NCBI GenBank assembly: GCA_013288815.1
Contig: JABDBD010000026.1
Location: 1-39,746 of the forward strand
Direction: 5' to 3'
DNA: 39,746 nt
Origin: Gammaproteobacteria bacterium
Lineage (GTDB): Bacteria; Pseudomonadota; Gammaproteobacteria; DSM-16500
In this document: in pieces, positions 16,093 through 24,315 of the stretch
Position numbering within the stretch: position 1 is the first letter of the stretch
Layout: each line of letters opens with the position of its first letter
Program-made: the position numbers and the translations under genes
The notes under the pieces: generated by a model
The model's input: only the letters and a program-made list of their open reading frames with translations
The model's database searches: none
Told to the model about the DNA's origin: nothing

Positions 16093-18780
16093 ATGCAATC
16101 AAGAAACGAGAATCAAGTTCACGTTAACTCACCATCCAACAGCGCAGCAGCGATATCAGGAAGTACAGATGACCCTGTTGCTGCCCTCCGAACACATAGC
16201 AACGCATTACCCTCTGCACCTGATTTCAGCTTGTCATCTTCATCATCATCATCTTCATCAAACAATAGTCATCGCAAAATAGATATTAAATCAGATGACG
16301 TAACTTATCTCGCTGCGGATTTTCCTTCCTTTGAAACTATCGTACCATCCGCTTGGTGTCACCAACCCGATACACTGCTTAGTTTTAATGAATGGGCACT
16401 TAGCCAACCGAACAACGATGCAGCGTGGATTCGTAGACCCAATGCAAATTCTGATAACGAATTACTTCATTCTATCAACCATCGCGTACATGAGGAAGGT
16501 TTATCCAGAAATATAAAAGTCGGTTTAAATGCTTTTTTTACAGGTATTTCAACACTTTTTATAGCACCTATTCGCAGCACAAAAAATATTAAACCGGGTG
16601 AACTTCATTTTTCGAATAATGCAGGCGTGCAAGAAATTCATTTAAGCCAGGGATTTAATTATTTAAGTGGTTTACGTCACTCCTGGTCAGAAAAATTTAA
16701 TGCTAACCAAGATTACATTAAAAAAGACAACGTCACTATTGCTCGTGTATTACCAGGTAAAATAGGACTTGCATTTGAAAGAGGAACAGCACTCGTTTTA
16801 GTTTCTGGTAGACACGGTTATAACTCCGCTTATTTTGATTTGCCTCAAAATAAAATTTCTGAAAATGCCAATGCGACCCTTATCAAACATGGTACTCTCA
16901 CGGTAGCTAGGATATTACCAAACGAACTCGGCTTAGCAAAAGAAAATGGAACGCCGATGATTCTGTTACCTGGGTTACATATTAAAAACTCTGCAGCATT
17001 TGAATTTACTGATAGAGTCAACACACGAACGCTCGATGGCGCTAAAGAACATGAAACCATCACGATTATCCGCGTCAACAAAAATCAAATTGGCTGCGCA
17101 ATGCAAGATGGCGAACCTGTTTTATTATCACCTGGGGTTCACATTAAAAATTCACGCGCGTTTAAATTTGAAAAAATGGTCGATGCTAATGATCCACACA
17201 TTCATTTTAATACACTGCATGTGATTCAAGTAAAATCTGATGAAATTGGTTTAGCATGGAACGACAACCAAGCTATCACGCTGAATCCCGGTGTTTACAA
17301 AGTCAATTCAAATACATTTAAGTTTAAAGAATTCAAAAAAGTCAGTGAAAAAATCATTAATCATGCACCGATTACGATTGTTCGAGTTGACGAAGGTGAA
17401 CTGGGGTATGCTTGGAATCATGGTAAGGCTGTCGAGTTACTTCCGCGCATCCATCGTCAAGAAGATCCGCAATTTATTTTTGACAGACATGAACAAGCGA
17501 ATAAAGAAGTGATTAAACACGGTAATATTGCCCACGTCATTGTGAAGGCTGGTGAAGCAAGAGCAGTCTATGACAAAGGTGAATTAAAAATCTTAACAGC
17601 GGGTAAGCATGATTATTTAGATGCACAAACACTTTATATTTCTCCTAACCCTATCCCTTTACGTGATGTCATCAAACCACTGAAAGAAATTAAAGTGGTG
17701 ACCAAAGACCGCATGCCTATGCATGTTACGGGTCAAGTCACGTATCGTGTTAGCGATCCCGCTAAGTTAGTCAATGGAATCGGTCAGGATAAGTTAGAAA
17801 CGTCCATTGAACAAATAACCGATGCGACTTTGCGGCATGAAATTTCAAAAACAGATTTATCAATGATTTCACCAGACCATCATTCTCAACAGCCTGAACA
17901 AAAGGAAGAGCATCATAAAGATATTCGCTTATTAGGCGATAAATCCAAGGGTTTTGGTGAAGGTGATACAACCTACCGTGGAAAATTATGTTCTGCCGTA
18001 CAAGAAACCATTAAGGAAACGACTGCGATGTGGGGAATTGAAATTGTTGAATTCGCCATTAGCGATATTGGTTATCAAGATCCCGCCGTCGAAAAGAAAC
18101 TAGCGGATGCCACGGCAAAAATCCGGGAAGCTGAAGCGAACTTTGATTTACAGCGGACTCAAAACGCTGTGAATTATGAACAAGCCAAAGGCTTGGCCGC
18201 ACAAAAACTCATTGAGCAAGAAAACTTACAAGCCGTTAGAAACATCGAGGCTACTACAAAAAGTACGATGTTAACAACGGAAGCGACTGCGCAAGCACAA
18301 GCTGAGTTTGTGAAAGTGGAACAAAAAGCAAAAGCAACGGCTGCTGCGCAACGGATTCAAGCGGAGTTATTGAAATTCCAAGCGGAATCACAACGAGACG
18401 CAGACATTGCAAAAGCACAAGGACAAACATCTCTTGCAAATGCAGAAGCGACGTCTCAAACAGCAGTTCTCAAAGCGAAGAATGAAGCACAATCCATTCT
18501 ATTGAATAATCCTAATTACGTGAAGCTAGAAGAAATGCGTTTATTAGGTGAAGCAGCCAAACCATTTGCTAATTTGCAATCTCCTGCAGTATTGATTAAT
18601 GGGAATGGTAACTCAGATACCGCAAACTCTATGTTTTTAGGACAAGCGAATTTCTTTCAAATGTTGATGGGGCGAAAAGCTGGATTATTTAACCGACCTC
18701 CTCGTCATCCAGAAGAACGCATGTTAGAAGCGGATCATGCTGAGGCTAGTACCGCTCAAATCTCAGTCAAGCAGCCATAA
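16093..18780 (+). CDS. Vault-like repeat + SPFH/band 7 + coiled-coil protein (895 aa)
   Basis: The domain order can be read directly. Residues 1-60 are a Ser-rich low-complexity head with a ten-residue Ser run. About 160-515 hold one partial and six full tandem repeats of roughly 50 residues, each with a core like RVNKNQIGCAMQDGEPVLL followed by SPGVHIKNSRAFKFE. About 520-660 are an SPFH/band 7 domain (VVTKDRMPMHVTGQVTYRVS). About 660-800 are an Ala/Glu/Gln-rich coiled coil, then a short tail. This is the same plan as eukaryotic major vault protein (repeats, SPFH-like shoulder, cap helix), which is also about 890 residues long. No membrane anchor or signal peptide is seen. It likely forms large oligomers; cargo and location are unknown. 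The promoter carries PmrA-type repeats. Confidence 0.85.
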   Translation: MQSRNENQVHVNSPSNSAAAISGSTDDPVAALRTHSNALPSAPDFSLSSSSSSSSSNNSHRKIDIKSDDVTYLAADFPSFETIVPSAWCHQPDTLLSFNEWALSQPNNDAAWIRRPNANSDNELLHSINHRVHEEGLSRNIKVGLNAFFTGISTLFIAPIRSTKNIKPGELHFSNNAGVQEIHLSQGFNYLSGLRHSWSEKFNANQDYIKKDNVTIARVLPGKIGLAFERGTALVLVSGRHGYNSAYFDLPQNKISENANATLIKHGTLTVARILPNELGLAKENGTPMILLPGLHIKNSAAFEFTDRVNTRTLDGAKEHETITIIRVNKNQIGCAMQDGEPVLLSPGVHIKNSRAFKFEKMVDANDPHIHFNTLHVIQVKSDEIGLAWNDNQAITLNPGVYKVNSNTFKFKEFKKVSEKIINHAPITIVRVDEGELGYAWNHGKAVELLPRIHRQEDPQFIFDRHEQANKEVIKHGNIAHVIVKAGEARAVYDKGELKILTAGKHDYLDAQTLYISPNPIPLRDVIKPLKEIKVVTKDRMPMHVTGQVTYRVSDPAKLVNGIGQDKLETSIEQITDATLRHEISKTDLSMISPDHHSQQPEQKEEHHKDIRLLGDKSKGFGEGDTTYRGKLCSAVQETIKETTAMWGIEIVEFAISDIGYQDPAVEKKLADATAKIREAEANFDLQRTQNAVNYEQAKGLAAQKLIEQENLQAVRNIEATTKSTMLTTEATAQAQAEFVKVEQKAKATAAAQRIQAELLKFQAESQRDADIAKAQGQTSLANAEATSQTAVLKAKNEAQSILLNNPNYVKLEEMRLLGEAAKPFANLQSPAVLINGNGNSDTANSMFLGQANFFQMLMGRKAGLFNRPPRHPEERMLEADHAEASTAQISVKQP

Positions 18781-18810
18781 TTAGCGCAATGTTTGGCTAA
18801 TCTAAAACCA

Positions 18811-18846
18811 AAAGCATTCCATCGTAAGGTGGAATGTTTTTCTTTC
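18811..18846 (+). terminator. Rho-independent terminator after the SPFH repeat gene
   Basis: GCATTCCA TCGTAAGG TGGAATG forms a 7-bp stem directly followed by TTTTTCTTTC, 30 bases after the stop at 18780. Confidence 0.8.
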
Positions 18847-19005
18847 ATAACCTGCTGAAAAATCAAACAAAACAACCCTGGCGATAAATTTTTTATTAAT
18901 ACATTCAATAAGTTAAAGCAATGCGCGCCCAGCGCAGCTGATAAAAATTTGTTATACTAATAGCTAGAATCCTATTTTAGCGAACCCATCCAGGAGGAAG
19001 TTACC

Positions 19006-19212
19006 ATGAAAAAGACAGCCAGTGTTATCTTAAGCCTAATACTAGCAACTAGCGTCGTTACTGTGAGCGGATGCACCAATAGAGATGTCGGTACAGCAGG
19101 TGGTGCGGCAATAGGTGGTCTCGCAGGCTACGGACTAACAGGCGGAAGCGGCGTTGGCACAGCAGTTGGTGCTGTCGGTGGTGCGCTCGTCGGAAATGCC
19201 GTCAGTAGATAA
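19006..19212 (+). CDS. Small glycine-zipper lipoprotein (OsmB-like)
   Basis: The 68-residue product has a signal peptide with lipobox VSGC (Cys23), then an almost pure Gly/Ala/Val zipper (AIGGLAGYGLTGGSGVGTAV). This resembles the OsmB/17-kDa surface antigen glycine-zipper domain, which packs in or against membranes. Mature size is only 46 residues. A strong Shine-Dalgarno AGGAGG precedes the ATG by about nine bases, and a strong terminator follows, so the gene is an independent and probably well-expressed unit. It is likely an outer-membrane lipoprotein of stress response type; function unproven. Confidence 0.88.
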   Translation: MKKTASVILSLILATSVVTVSGCTNRDVGTAGGAAIGGLAGYGLTGGSGVGTAVGAVGGALVGNAVSR

Positions 19213-19237
19213 TTACGCCAGAAGTTACTTTTAACTA

Positions 19238-19280
19238 AGAGCAACACCTCATAATGAGGTGCTGCTCTTTTTGTTTTTGT
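19238..19280 (+). terminator. Strong rho-independent terminator
   Basis: AGAGCA-a-CACCTC ATAAT GAGGTG-c-TGCTCT forms a 12-bp stem with one opposed A/C mismatch, followed by TTTTTGTTTTT. It ends the lipoprotein transcript. Confidence 0.92.
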
Positions 19281-19355
19281 TATCCTTTGAAATCTCGTTA
19301 TAATGCTCTATCTTAAACAGTAACTTCATTAGACTGACCACAGGATCAAAAAACA

Positions 19356-19823
19356 ATGTCTTTAAAAATCGGCGATCAAGCACCTGACTTCACAGTGATG
19401 ACAGATACAAATGAAGAATTATCATTAAGTGATTTACGCGGGAAAAATGTGATTTTGTATTTTTATCCAAAAGATAATACACCGGGATGCACAAAAGAAG
19501 CCTGTGATTTTCGGGATTTTTTAAAAAACTTTGAAAAGCACAACACGGTTATTTTAGGTGTCTCAAGAGATACACCAAAAAAACATACTCAATTCAAACA
19601 AAAATACGCTCTACCCTTTACACTTTTAGCAGATGAAAATGGCAATGTCTGTGAAGCTTACGGTATTATCAACAAAAAAAGCTTATTTGGACGAACGTTT
19701 CTAGGTATTCAACGTTCGACATTTTTAATCGATAAAAAAGGCATTATTCGCAATATTTGGCGAAAGATAAAAGTCGCAGGCCACATTGAACAAGTCCTGC
19801 AAGAATCTGAACTTCTTAATTAG
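19356..19823 (+). CDS. bcp: Peroxiredoxin Bcp (thioredoxin-dependent thiol peroxidase)
   Basis: Bcp reduces hydrogen peroxide and organic hydroperoxides in the cytoplasm with thioredoxin as donor. The 155-residue product begins MSLKIGDQAPDFTV and has the active-site motif YFYPKDNTPGCTKEACDFRD, with peroxidatic Cys45 and resolving Cys50 (atypical 2-Cys type). The C-terminal RSTFLIDKKGIIRNIW is also typical. The stop is one base before the proS start at 19825, so the two genes are cotranscribed and perhaps translationally coupled. Confidence 0.95.
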   Translation: MSLKIGDQAPDFTVMTDTNEELSLSDLRGKNVILYFYPKDNTPGCTKEACDFRDFLKNFEKHNTVILGVSRDTPKKHTQFKQKYALPFTLLADENGNVCEAYGIINKKSLFGRTFLGIQRSTFLIDKKGIIRNIWRKIKVAGHIEQVLQESELLN

Positions 19824-19824
19824 A

Positions 19825-21339
19825 ATGGCAATCATGACTCAAAAAAATAAAACAGCGATCACCCCAACACGTGCAGATGATTACCCTGAATGGTACCAGC
19901 AAGTTGTCAAAGCAGCTGAACTTGCTGAAGTATCCCCCGTTAGAGGCTGCATGATTATCAAGCCTTGGGGTTATGCCATTTGGGAAAATATTCAACGTGT
20001 TCTTGACGATCAATTCAAAGCAACAGGCCATAAAAATGTTTATTTTCCCCTTCTGATTCCCATTAGCTTTTTAGAAAAAGAAGCCGCACACATAGAAGGT
20101 TTCGCAAAAGAATGTGCGGTTGTCACTCACCATCGTTTAGAAACCAACGCAGAGGGCAAATTAGTTCCTGCTGGTGAATTAGAAAACCCTTACATTATTC
20201 GACCCACGTCAGAAACTATTATTGGAGAAGCGTTCTCTCGTTGGATTCAATCTTATCGCGACTTACCCATGCTTGTGAATCAATGGGCAAATGTAATGCG
20301 CTGGGAAATGCGTACGCGCATGTTTTTACGCACATCAGAATTTTTATGGCAAGAAGGACACACAGCACATGCGACAGCAGAAGATGCACAACACGAAACA
20401 TTAAAAATTCTCGACTTATACACACGTTTTGCTAATGATTATTTGGCAATGCCCGCCATCAAAGGTGAAAAAACAGCGAGCGAACGTTTCCCAGGCGCTG
20501 TCTCAACCTATTGCATTGAAGCCATGATGCAAGATAAAAAAGCATTACAAGCCGGCACCTCACATTTTCTTGGCCAAAATTTTGCACGTGCGTGTGACAT
20601 TAAATTTTTAAGCGCAGAAGGCAAAGAAGAGTATGTTTGGACAACTTCGTGGGGGGTCACAACGCGCTTAATCGGCGGGCTAATCATGACGCATAGTGAT
20701 GATAATGGCCTGGTATTACCGCCCAAACTTGCTCCTTTACATGTTGTCATTTTACCGATGGTACACAAAGAAGAACAACGTGCCGACATCATGCAATACT
20801 GTACACAACTTGCAGATGAATTACGCCACGTTCAATTTGATCGTAAAAATATTTTAGTTGAAATTGATCAGCGTGAATTAACCGGTGGTGAAAAAGCTTG
20901 GAGCTGGGTTAAAAAAGGCGTTCCCATTCGCATTGAAATTGGCATGAAAGAAGTTCAAAACACCACTGTTTTTATGGGACGTCGCGACAAAGAATACAAA
21001 GACCGCATTTCACAAACTCGTCAAGAATTTTTAGCAACTGTCGCAACGCAACTTTCTGACATTCAAAATATTTTGCTCGCGCGTGCAACAAAATTTCGGC
21101 AAGACAACACTGTTGAAATTAATTCAAAAGATGAATTTTATGATTATTTTAAAAATGGTGACGGTGGGTTTGCTTATTCACATTGGAACGGAAGTGCTGA
21201 AATTGAAGCACAGGTTAAACAAGACTTGAATGTCACAATACGGTGCATTCCAAAATTAGATACAGTACCCGAAACAGGCAAATGTATTTTTAGTAATGAA
21301 GCTAGCAAGCAAAGAGTGATTTTTGCAAAAGCTTATTAG
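19825..21339 (+). CDS. proS: Prolyl-tRNA synthetase, archaeal/eukaryotic type
   Basis: This class II synthetase charges tRNA-Pro. At 504 residues it lacks the editing insertion of the usual bacterial ProRS (about 570 residues) and follows the archaeal/eukaryotic pattern: DYPEWYQQVVKAAELAEVSP at the start, motif 1 region RGCMIIKPWGYAIWENIQ, PYIIRPTSETIIGEAFSRWI, motif 2 MRWEMRTRMFLRTSEFLWQEGH, motif 3 around SWGVTTRLIGGLIMTH, anticodon domain, and an added C-terminal domain ending in Tyr (RVIFAKAY). The ATG at 19825 directly follows the bcp stop; ATG at 19834 is an alternative, and neither has a clear Shine-Dalgarno sequence. No second ProRS is seen in the window. Confidence 0.95.
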   Translation: MAIMTQKNKTAITPTRADDYPEWYQQVVKAAELAEVSPVRGCMIIKPWGYAIWENIQRVLDDQFKATGHKNVYFPLLIPISFLEKEAAHIEGFAKECAVVTHHRLETNAEGKLVPAGELENPYIIRPTSETIIGEAFSRWIQSYRDLPMLVNQWANVMRWEMRTRMFLRTSEFLWQEGHTAHATAEDAQHETLKILDLYTRFANDYLAMPAIKGEKTASERFPGAVSTYCIEAMMQDKKALQAGTSHFLGQNFARACDIKFLSAEGKEEYVWTTSWGVTTRLIGGLIMTHSDDNGLVLPPKLAPLHVVILPMVHKEEQRADIMQYCTQLADELRHVQFDRKNILVEIDQRELTGGEKAWSWVKKGVPIRIEIGMKEVQNTTVFMGRRDKEYKDRISQTRQEFLATVATQLSDIQNILLARATKFRQDNTVEINSKDEFYDYFKNGDGGFAYSHWNGSAEIEAQVKQDLNVTIRCIPKLDTVPETGKCIFSNEASKQRVIFAKAY

Positions 21340-21349
21340 TTCAGTTGAA

Positions 21350-21376
21350 AGAGAAGAGCAATCTAAACTCTTCTCT
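21350..21376. terminator. Hairpin between convergent proS and the 434-aa gene
   Basis: AGAGAAGAG CAATCTAAA CTCTTCTCT is a perfect 9-bp stem in the 100-base gap between two convergent genes. It lacks a T-run in the plus direction and has only TTT in the minus direction, so it may be a weak two-way terminator. Confidence 0.5.
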
Positions 21377-21439
21377 AAAAACAATCAAGAAGAGACTTAT
21401 CAATAAGTTATCCTACGGAAAGAATGTTTCTTCGTTAAC

Positions 21440-22744
21440 TTAAATAATCCGCTTAAAACAATCGTCTAAAACCGATTCATCTGTCGAATGACTTGTTGGA
21501 GTTTTGGCTTTAAAGAAACTATAAGTATCTTGATAAGCCAAATTAACCAACTTTTTCTCGTCCGATTCACAAGGTGATTCGTCATACATTGACTGCAGCT
21601 TGCGCGCAAATTTTTCATCAAATTCAACTTGGTTAACGCCCAACTGTTTGAAAATGTTTTTGTCATCGGAAGCTGCTTGTTTTTGGTCTGCAGTAACAAA
21701 CTGAGGATTAATAATCTTTTCTTTTGCTTGGTCGAAAACCAAAACATTTGCAACAGCACTACCTAAATTAGCATTGTGTGTCACAATTTGTTTTACAACC
21801 GCTTCTCGTAGTTTTTTAGGATTCTTCCCGGCATTTGTGATTGCATTATTCATTTTTTTATCGCCATAGGCTTTCTGAATTGTAAAATCCATACAGCTAT
21901 AAGGATTTTCTTGAACGCCTGCTAACTTTGCTCCTACTTTTACATGATCATTACCAGCCGCTTTATTCACCGCCGCTTGAAAACTTTTATGTGAGGATGT
22001 TTTTTTGAGATCTTCAACATCGCCACTCAATGAGTCCCACAACTTTGCTTTCGTAATTTTTTGGTTTTCAATAATGACTTTTGCTAAACGCCAGTGGCTA
22101 TTATTGCAATTGACTGGAATAGACAATGATACTTTTTCGTTAATGTGATTTTCAGTAACTTTTTGTAGTGCTAATTGAAGATGGTCGAACAATGGCTCTG
22201 AGGATTCTGTTAAGCTCACTGGAGATAAAATATGACCCGCACTTCGGAAAATCTCTGCTGGTTGAATTTTTTTAAAATCAGTGATATCAGATGCTAAGCA
22301 TTGTAGGACATCTAAATCTGTGCCCCATTGCTTAATCGATACTTCGCCCTTGTTGAGTAACTCACTGGCCATTCCGGAAACTTGTCCGGTATGAGCACGC
22401 ACCTGAGCGCCTTGTCCATAAACAGCGTGATATAAATGTTTTTTCCATACTAAAAGTTTGGCTTCAACTTCTTGTTGTACGACCTCATCCTCTATCTCTT
22501 TCTCAAGTGCAACCTTCATTATTGCAATTAAACGAGCTTCTTCGTCTAAATGTTGCTGTTCATTCGCCAGCAGAAAAGTCAGTGTAATGTTATTTTCTTC
22601 GGAAAATTTCAAGATGAGATCACGTAATGCTTTTTCTCTGGTTGAGACAGCCGCAGAATTCGCAGACTCACGAATAATTAAAAACAAATTCTCAAGAATT
22701 TGTTGGTTTTGAAGTTTTTCACGCTCGCACAACATCGTCGGCAT
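21440..22744 (-). CDS. Putative CE-clan cysteine protease-like protein (434 aa), possible effector
   Basis: No family is recognised over the whole length, but the centre reads like a CE-clan (ULP1/YopJ/ElaD-like) catalytic core: a hydrophobic strand then His-Trp in CNNSHWRLAKVII (His217), a strand ending in LWDSLSG (Asp237), then GVQENPYSCMDFTI with Gln278 (oxyanion) and Cys284 (nucleophile). The order H-D-Q-C and the spacing fit. Residues 1-150 are helical and charged; 150-200 link into the core. There is no signal peptide. The ATG at 22744 has AGGA eight bases upstream. It is the second gene of a unit starting at 23329, 51 bases apart, with a PmrA-type promoter. Such enzymes act on ubiquitin-like proteins or as acetyltransferases; which one cannot be told. 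Confidence 0.7.
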   Translation of the reverse strand: MPTMLCEREKLQNQQILENLFLIIRESANSAAVSTREKALRDLILKFSEENNITLTFLLANEQQHLDEEARLIAIMKVALEKEIEDEVVQQEVEAKLLVWKKHLYHAVYGQGAQVRAHTGQVSGMASELLNKGEVSIKQWGTDLDVLQCLASDITDFKKIQPAEIFRSAGHILSPVSLTESSEPLFDHLQLALQKVTENHINEKVSLSIPVNCNNSHWRLAKVIIENQKITKAKLWDSLSGDVEDLKKTSSHKSFQAAVNKAAGNDHVKVGAKLAGVQENPYSCMDFTIQKAYGDKKMNNAITNAGKNPKKLREAVVKQIVTHNANLGSAVANVLVFDQAKEKIINPQFVTADQKQAASDDKNIFKQLGVNQVEFDEKFARKLQSMYDESPCESDEKKLVNLAYQDTYSFFKAKTPTSHSTDESVLDDCFKRII

Positions 22745-22795
22745 TGTGGTATTCCTCGTTTTGAAGCTCTTTATCTATTCTCTTGTCTGTTATGA

Positions 22796-23329
22796 CTATA
22801 TATTATTTTTGTTTTTATTTTCACTCACCACATCTTCTTGCTTGTCACCAGAATGATGCGACTCAACAAATATTCCATAGTGTTTCTTTGCTGCCAAAGC
22901 ATAATTCGTTGCGAAATCAGGTACTGCACTTTCTATTTTTTCATCCGCAGCAACCACTATCGGACTTGGTGTGGCTGGTGCGTCTTTATATATTTCTAAT
23001 TTTAATTTTGTGTCATCAACCCAATTTTCACCCATATAGACATTTTTGTTGGGTGCATACGGATCTCGTTCCAATTTTGGTATGTCCACAATAACCGAAA
23101 CATACCCTAATACTTCATAAATCTTTCTGTGCATATCTGGACTCATAGGCCGTCCAAATCTGTCATCATAAATAATTTTTTTCTCTGCAGGGCATACTCG
23201 CAACAAGGACCGCTGATTTCCATTCTCATAAAGTATATGGAACACATCATGAGAACTTGTTAGCATACGCTCCTTTAAATCTGTTCCAAGTTTTTCTAAA
23301 CCGAGGCTTGGATAATAGGGCGTTGACAT
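22796..23329 (-). CDS. Protein of unknown function (177 aa), first gene of a PmrA-box operon
   Basis: Not recognised. It begins MSTPYYPSLGLEKLGTDLKE, is soluble and mixed alpha/beta in appearance (VFHILYENGNQRSLLRVCPA, VLGYVSVIVDIPKL), and ends in an Asn/Lys-rich tail. The ATG at 23329 is chosen for the strong AAGGAG seven bases upstream; the in-frame extension to 23362 lacks a ribosome-binding site and would begin inside the 5' leader. The promoter region upstream has a -10 box and CTTAA-type repeats. The putative CE-clan protease follows 51 bases later, so the two may act together, for example as effector and partner; this is only inferred from position. Confidence 0.7.
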   Translation of the reverse strand: MSTPYYPSLGLEKLGTDLKERMLTSSHDVFHILYENGNQRSLLRVCPAEKKIIYDDRFGRPMSPDMHRKIYEVLGYVSVIVDIPKLERDPYAPNKNVYMGENWVDDTKLKLEIYKDAPATPSPIVVAADEKIESAVPDFATNYALAAKKHYGIFVESHHSGDKQEDVVSENKNKNNI

Positions 23330-23378
23330 TGTAAACTCCTTCTGACTATTGCCAAATACCATTTAACTGCTTACTTTC

Positions 23379-23411
23379 ATTATAGGGTGAATAGCTTAAC
23401 GTATTCTTAAG
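23379..23411 (-). promoter_or_regulatory. PmrA-type repeat and -10 box of the 23329-21440 operon
   Basis: On the minus strand CTTAAG-N5-GTTAAG (23411-23395) has 11-bp spacing and is followed, after exactly 10 bases, by a perfect TATAAT (23384-23379). This is the same geometry as at 15987-16040. The -10 box is about 50 bases upstream of the ATG at 23329. Confidence 0.68.
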
Positions 23412-23520
23412 TAAAAATGTGAATAGAGAGGCGACCAACTACTTTGTTTTTATTATACTTTTTTTTAAAATAAATACCTAGGACTAATGCTGTTTGTAAG
23501 GTGTGATGACCTGTTTTAGA

Positions 23521-24297
23521 TCAGCTCGTTATTGGCTCATAATCTATCAACACAGGCGCATGATCAGAAAAACGTGTATCTTTATAGATAGTTGCGGATA
23601 ATACTTTATCTTTTAGACCGGGTGTAATCACTTGATAATCAATCCGCCAACCTACATTTTTTGACCAAGCCTGGCCTCTGTTAGACCACCATGTGTATTG
23701 ATCAACTTCTTGGTTAATTAGTCGAAATGCATCTACAAAACCCAGCTCACCAAATAGCACATCCATCCAAGCCCGCTCCTCCGGCAAGAATCCAGAATTT
23801 TTTTGATTACCGCGCCAATTCTTTAAGTCAATTTGCTTATGCGCAATGTTCCAATCACCACAAATAACATACTCTTTTCCCTGTTCTTTTAATTTTTTCA
23901 AATGAGCGCCATATTGCTCTAAAAAATCAAATTTGACAGCCTGCCTCAGCTCTCCAGAGGTCCCAGAAGGCATATAAAGTGACGCCACACAAAAATCTCC
24001 AAAATCGGCTTCTACATATCGCCCTTCTTGGTCTGCACAGCTAAAACCCAAGCCTGTTATCACCTTTAAAGGAGTCAGCCGAGTATAAATTCCAACACCG
24101 CTGTATCCTTTCTTTTCTGCAGCATGAAAAAAGCATTGATACCCATGAGGATGAAACTGTTCATGTTGCAAGTCAGCCTCTTGAGCTTTAATTTCTTGGA
24201 CACAGATAATGTCAGCATCTTGTTTTTGCATCCACTCAAAAAAACCTTTTTTTGCAGCCGAGCGAATGCCATTTAAATTGATAGTGATGATACGAAT
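23521..24297 (-). CDS. xthA: Exodeoxyribonuclease III, apparent ATT start
   Basis: XthA is an AP endonuclease and 3'-5' exonuclease of base-excision repair. The product would have 258 residues. Family motifs include INLNGIRSAAKKGFFEW at the N-terminus (metal-binding Asn), IICVQEIKAQ (metal-binding Glu), VICGDWNIAH, and TRFSDHAPVLIDYEP (catalytic Asp-His). The frame before Met at 24231 continues the conserved N-terminus up to an ATT at 24297-24295, giving (M)RIITINLNG as in homologs. An AGGAGG lies nine bases before this ATT, an in-frame TAG precedes that, and there is no ATG, GTG or TTG between. Starting at 24231 would delete the first strand and the metal Asn. A family A repeat ends four bases upstream of the Shine-Dalgarno sequence. 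Confidence 0.9.
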   Translation of the reverse strand: MRIITINLNGIRSAAKKGFFEWMQKQDADIICVQEIKAQEADLQHEQFHPHGYQCFFHAAEKKGYSGVGIYTRLTPLKVITGLGFSCADQEGRYVEADFGDFCVASLYMPSGTSGELRQAVKFDFLEQYGAHLKKLKEQGKEYVICGDWNIAHKQIDLKNWRGNQKNSGFLPEERAWMDVLFGELGFVDAFRLINQEVDQYTWWSNRGQAWSKNVGWRIDYQVITPGLKDKVLSATIYKDTRFSDHAPVLIDYEPITS

Positions 24298-24306
24298 GAC
24301 GACTAT

Positions 24307-24312
24307 CCTCCT
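24307..24312 (-). promoter_or_regulatory. Ribosome-binding site deciding the ATT start of xthA
   Basis: A perfect AGGAGG on the minus strand is nine bases upstream of the ATT at 24297-24295. An in-frame TAG just before it excludes a longer reading. Confidence 0.75.
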
Positions 24313-24315
24313 CTA

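Noticed and set aside
24075-24272. 65-codon minus-strand frame overlapping the xthA start
   Set aside because: The other frame carries the conserved XthA N-terminus; this one is a shadow.
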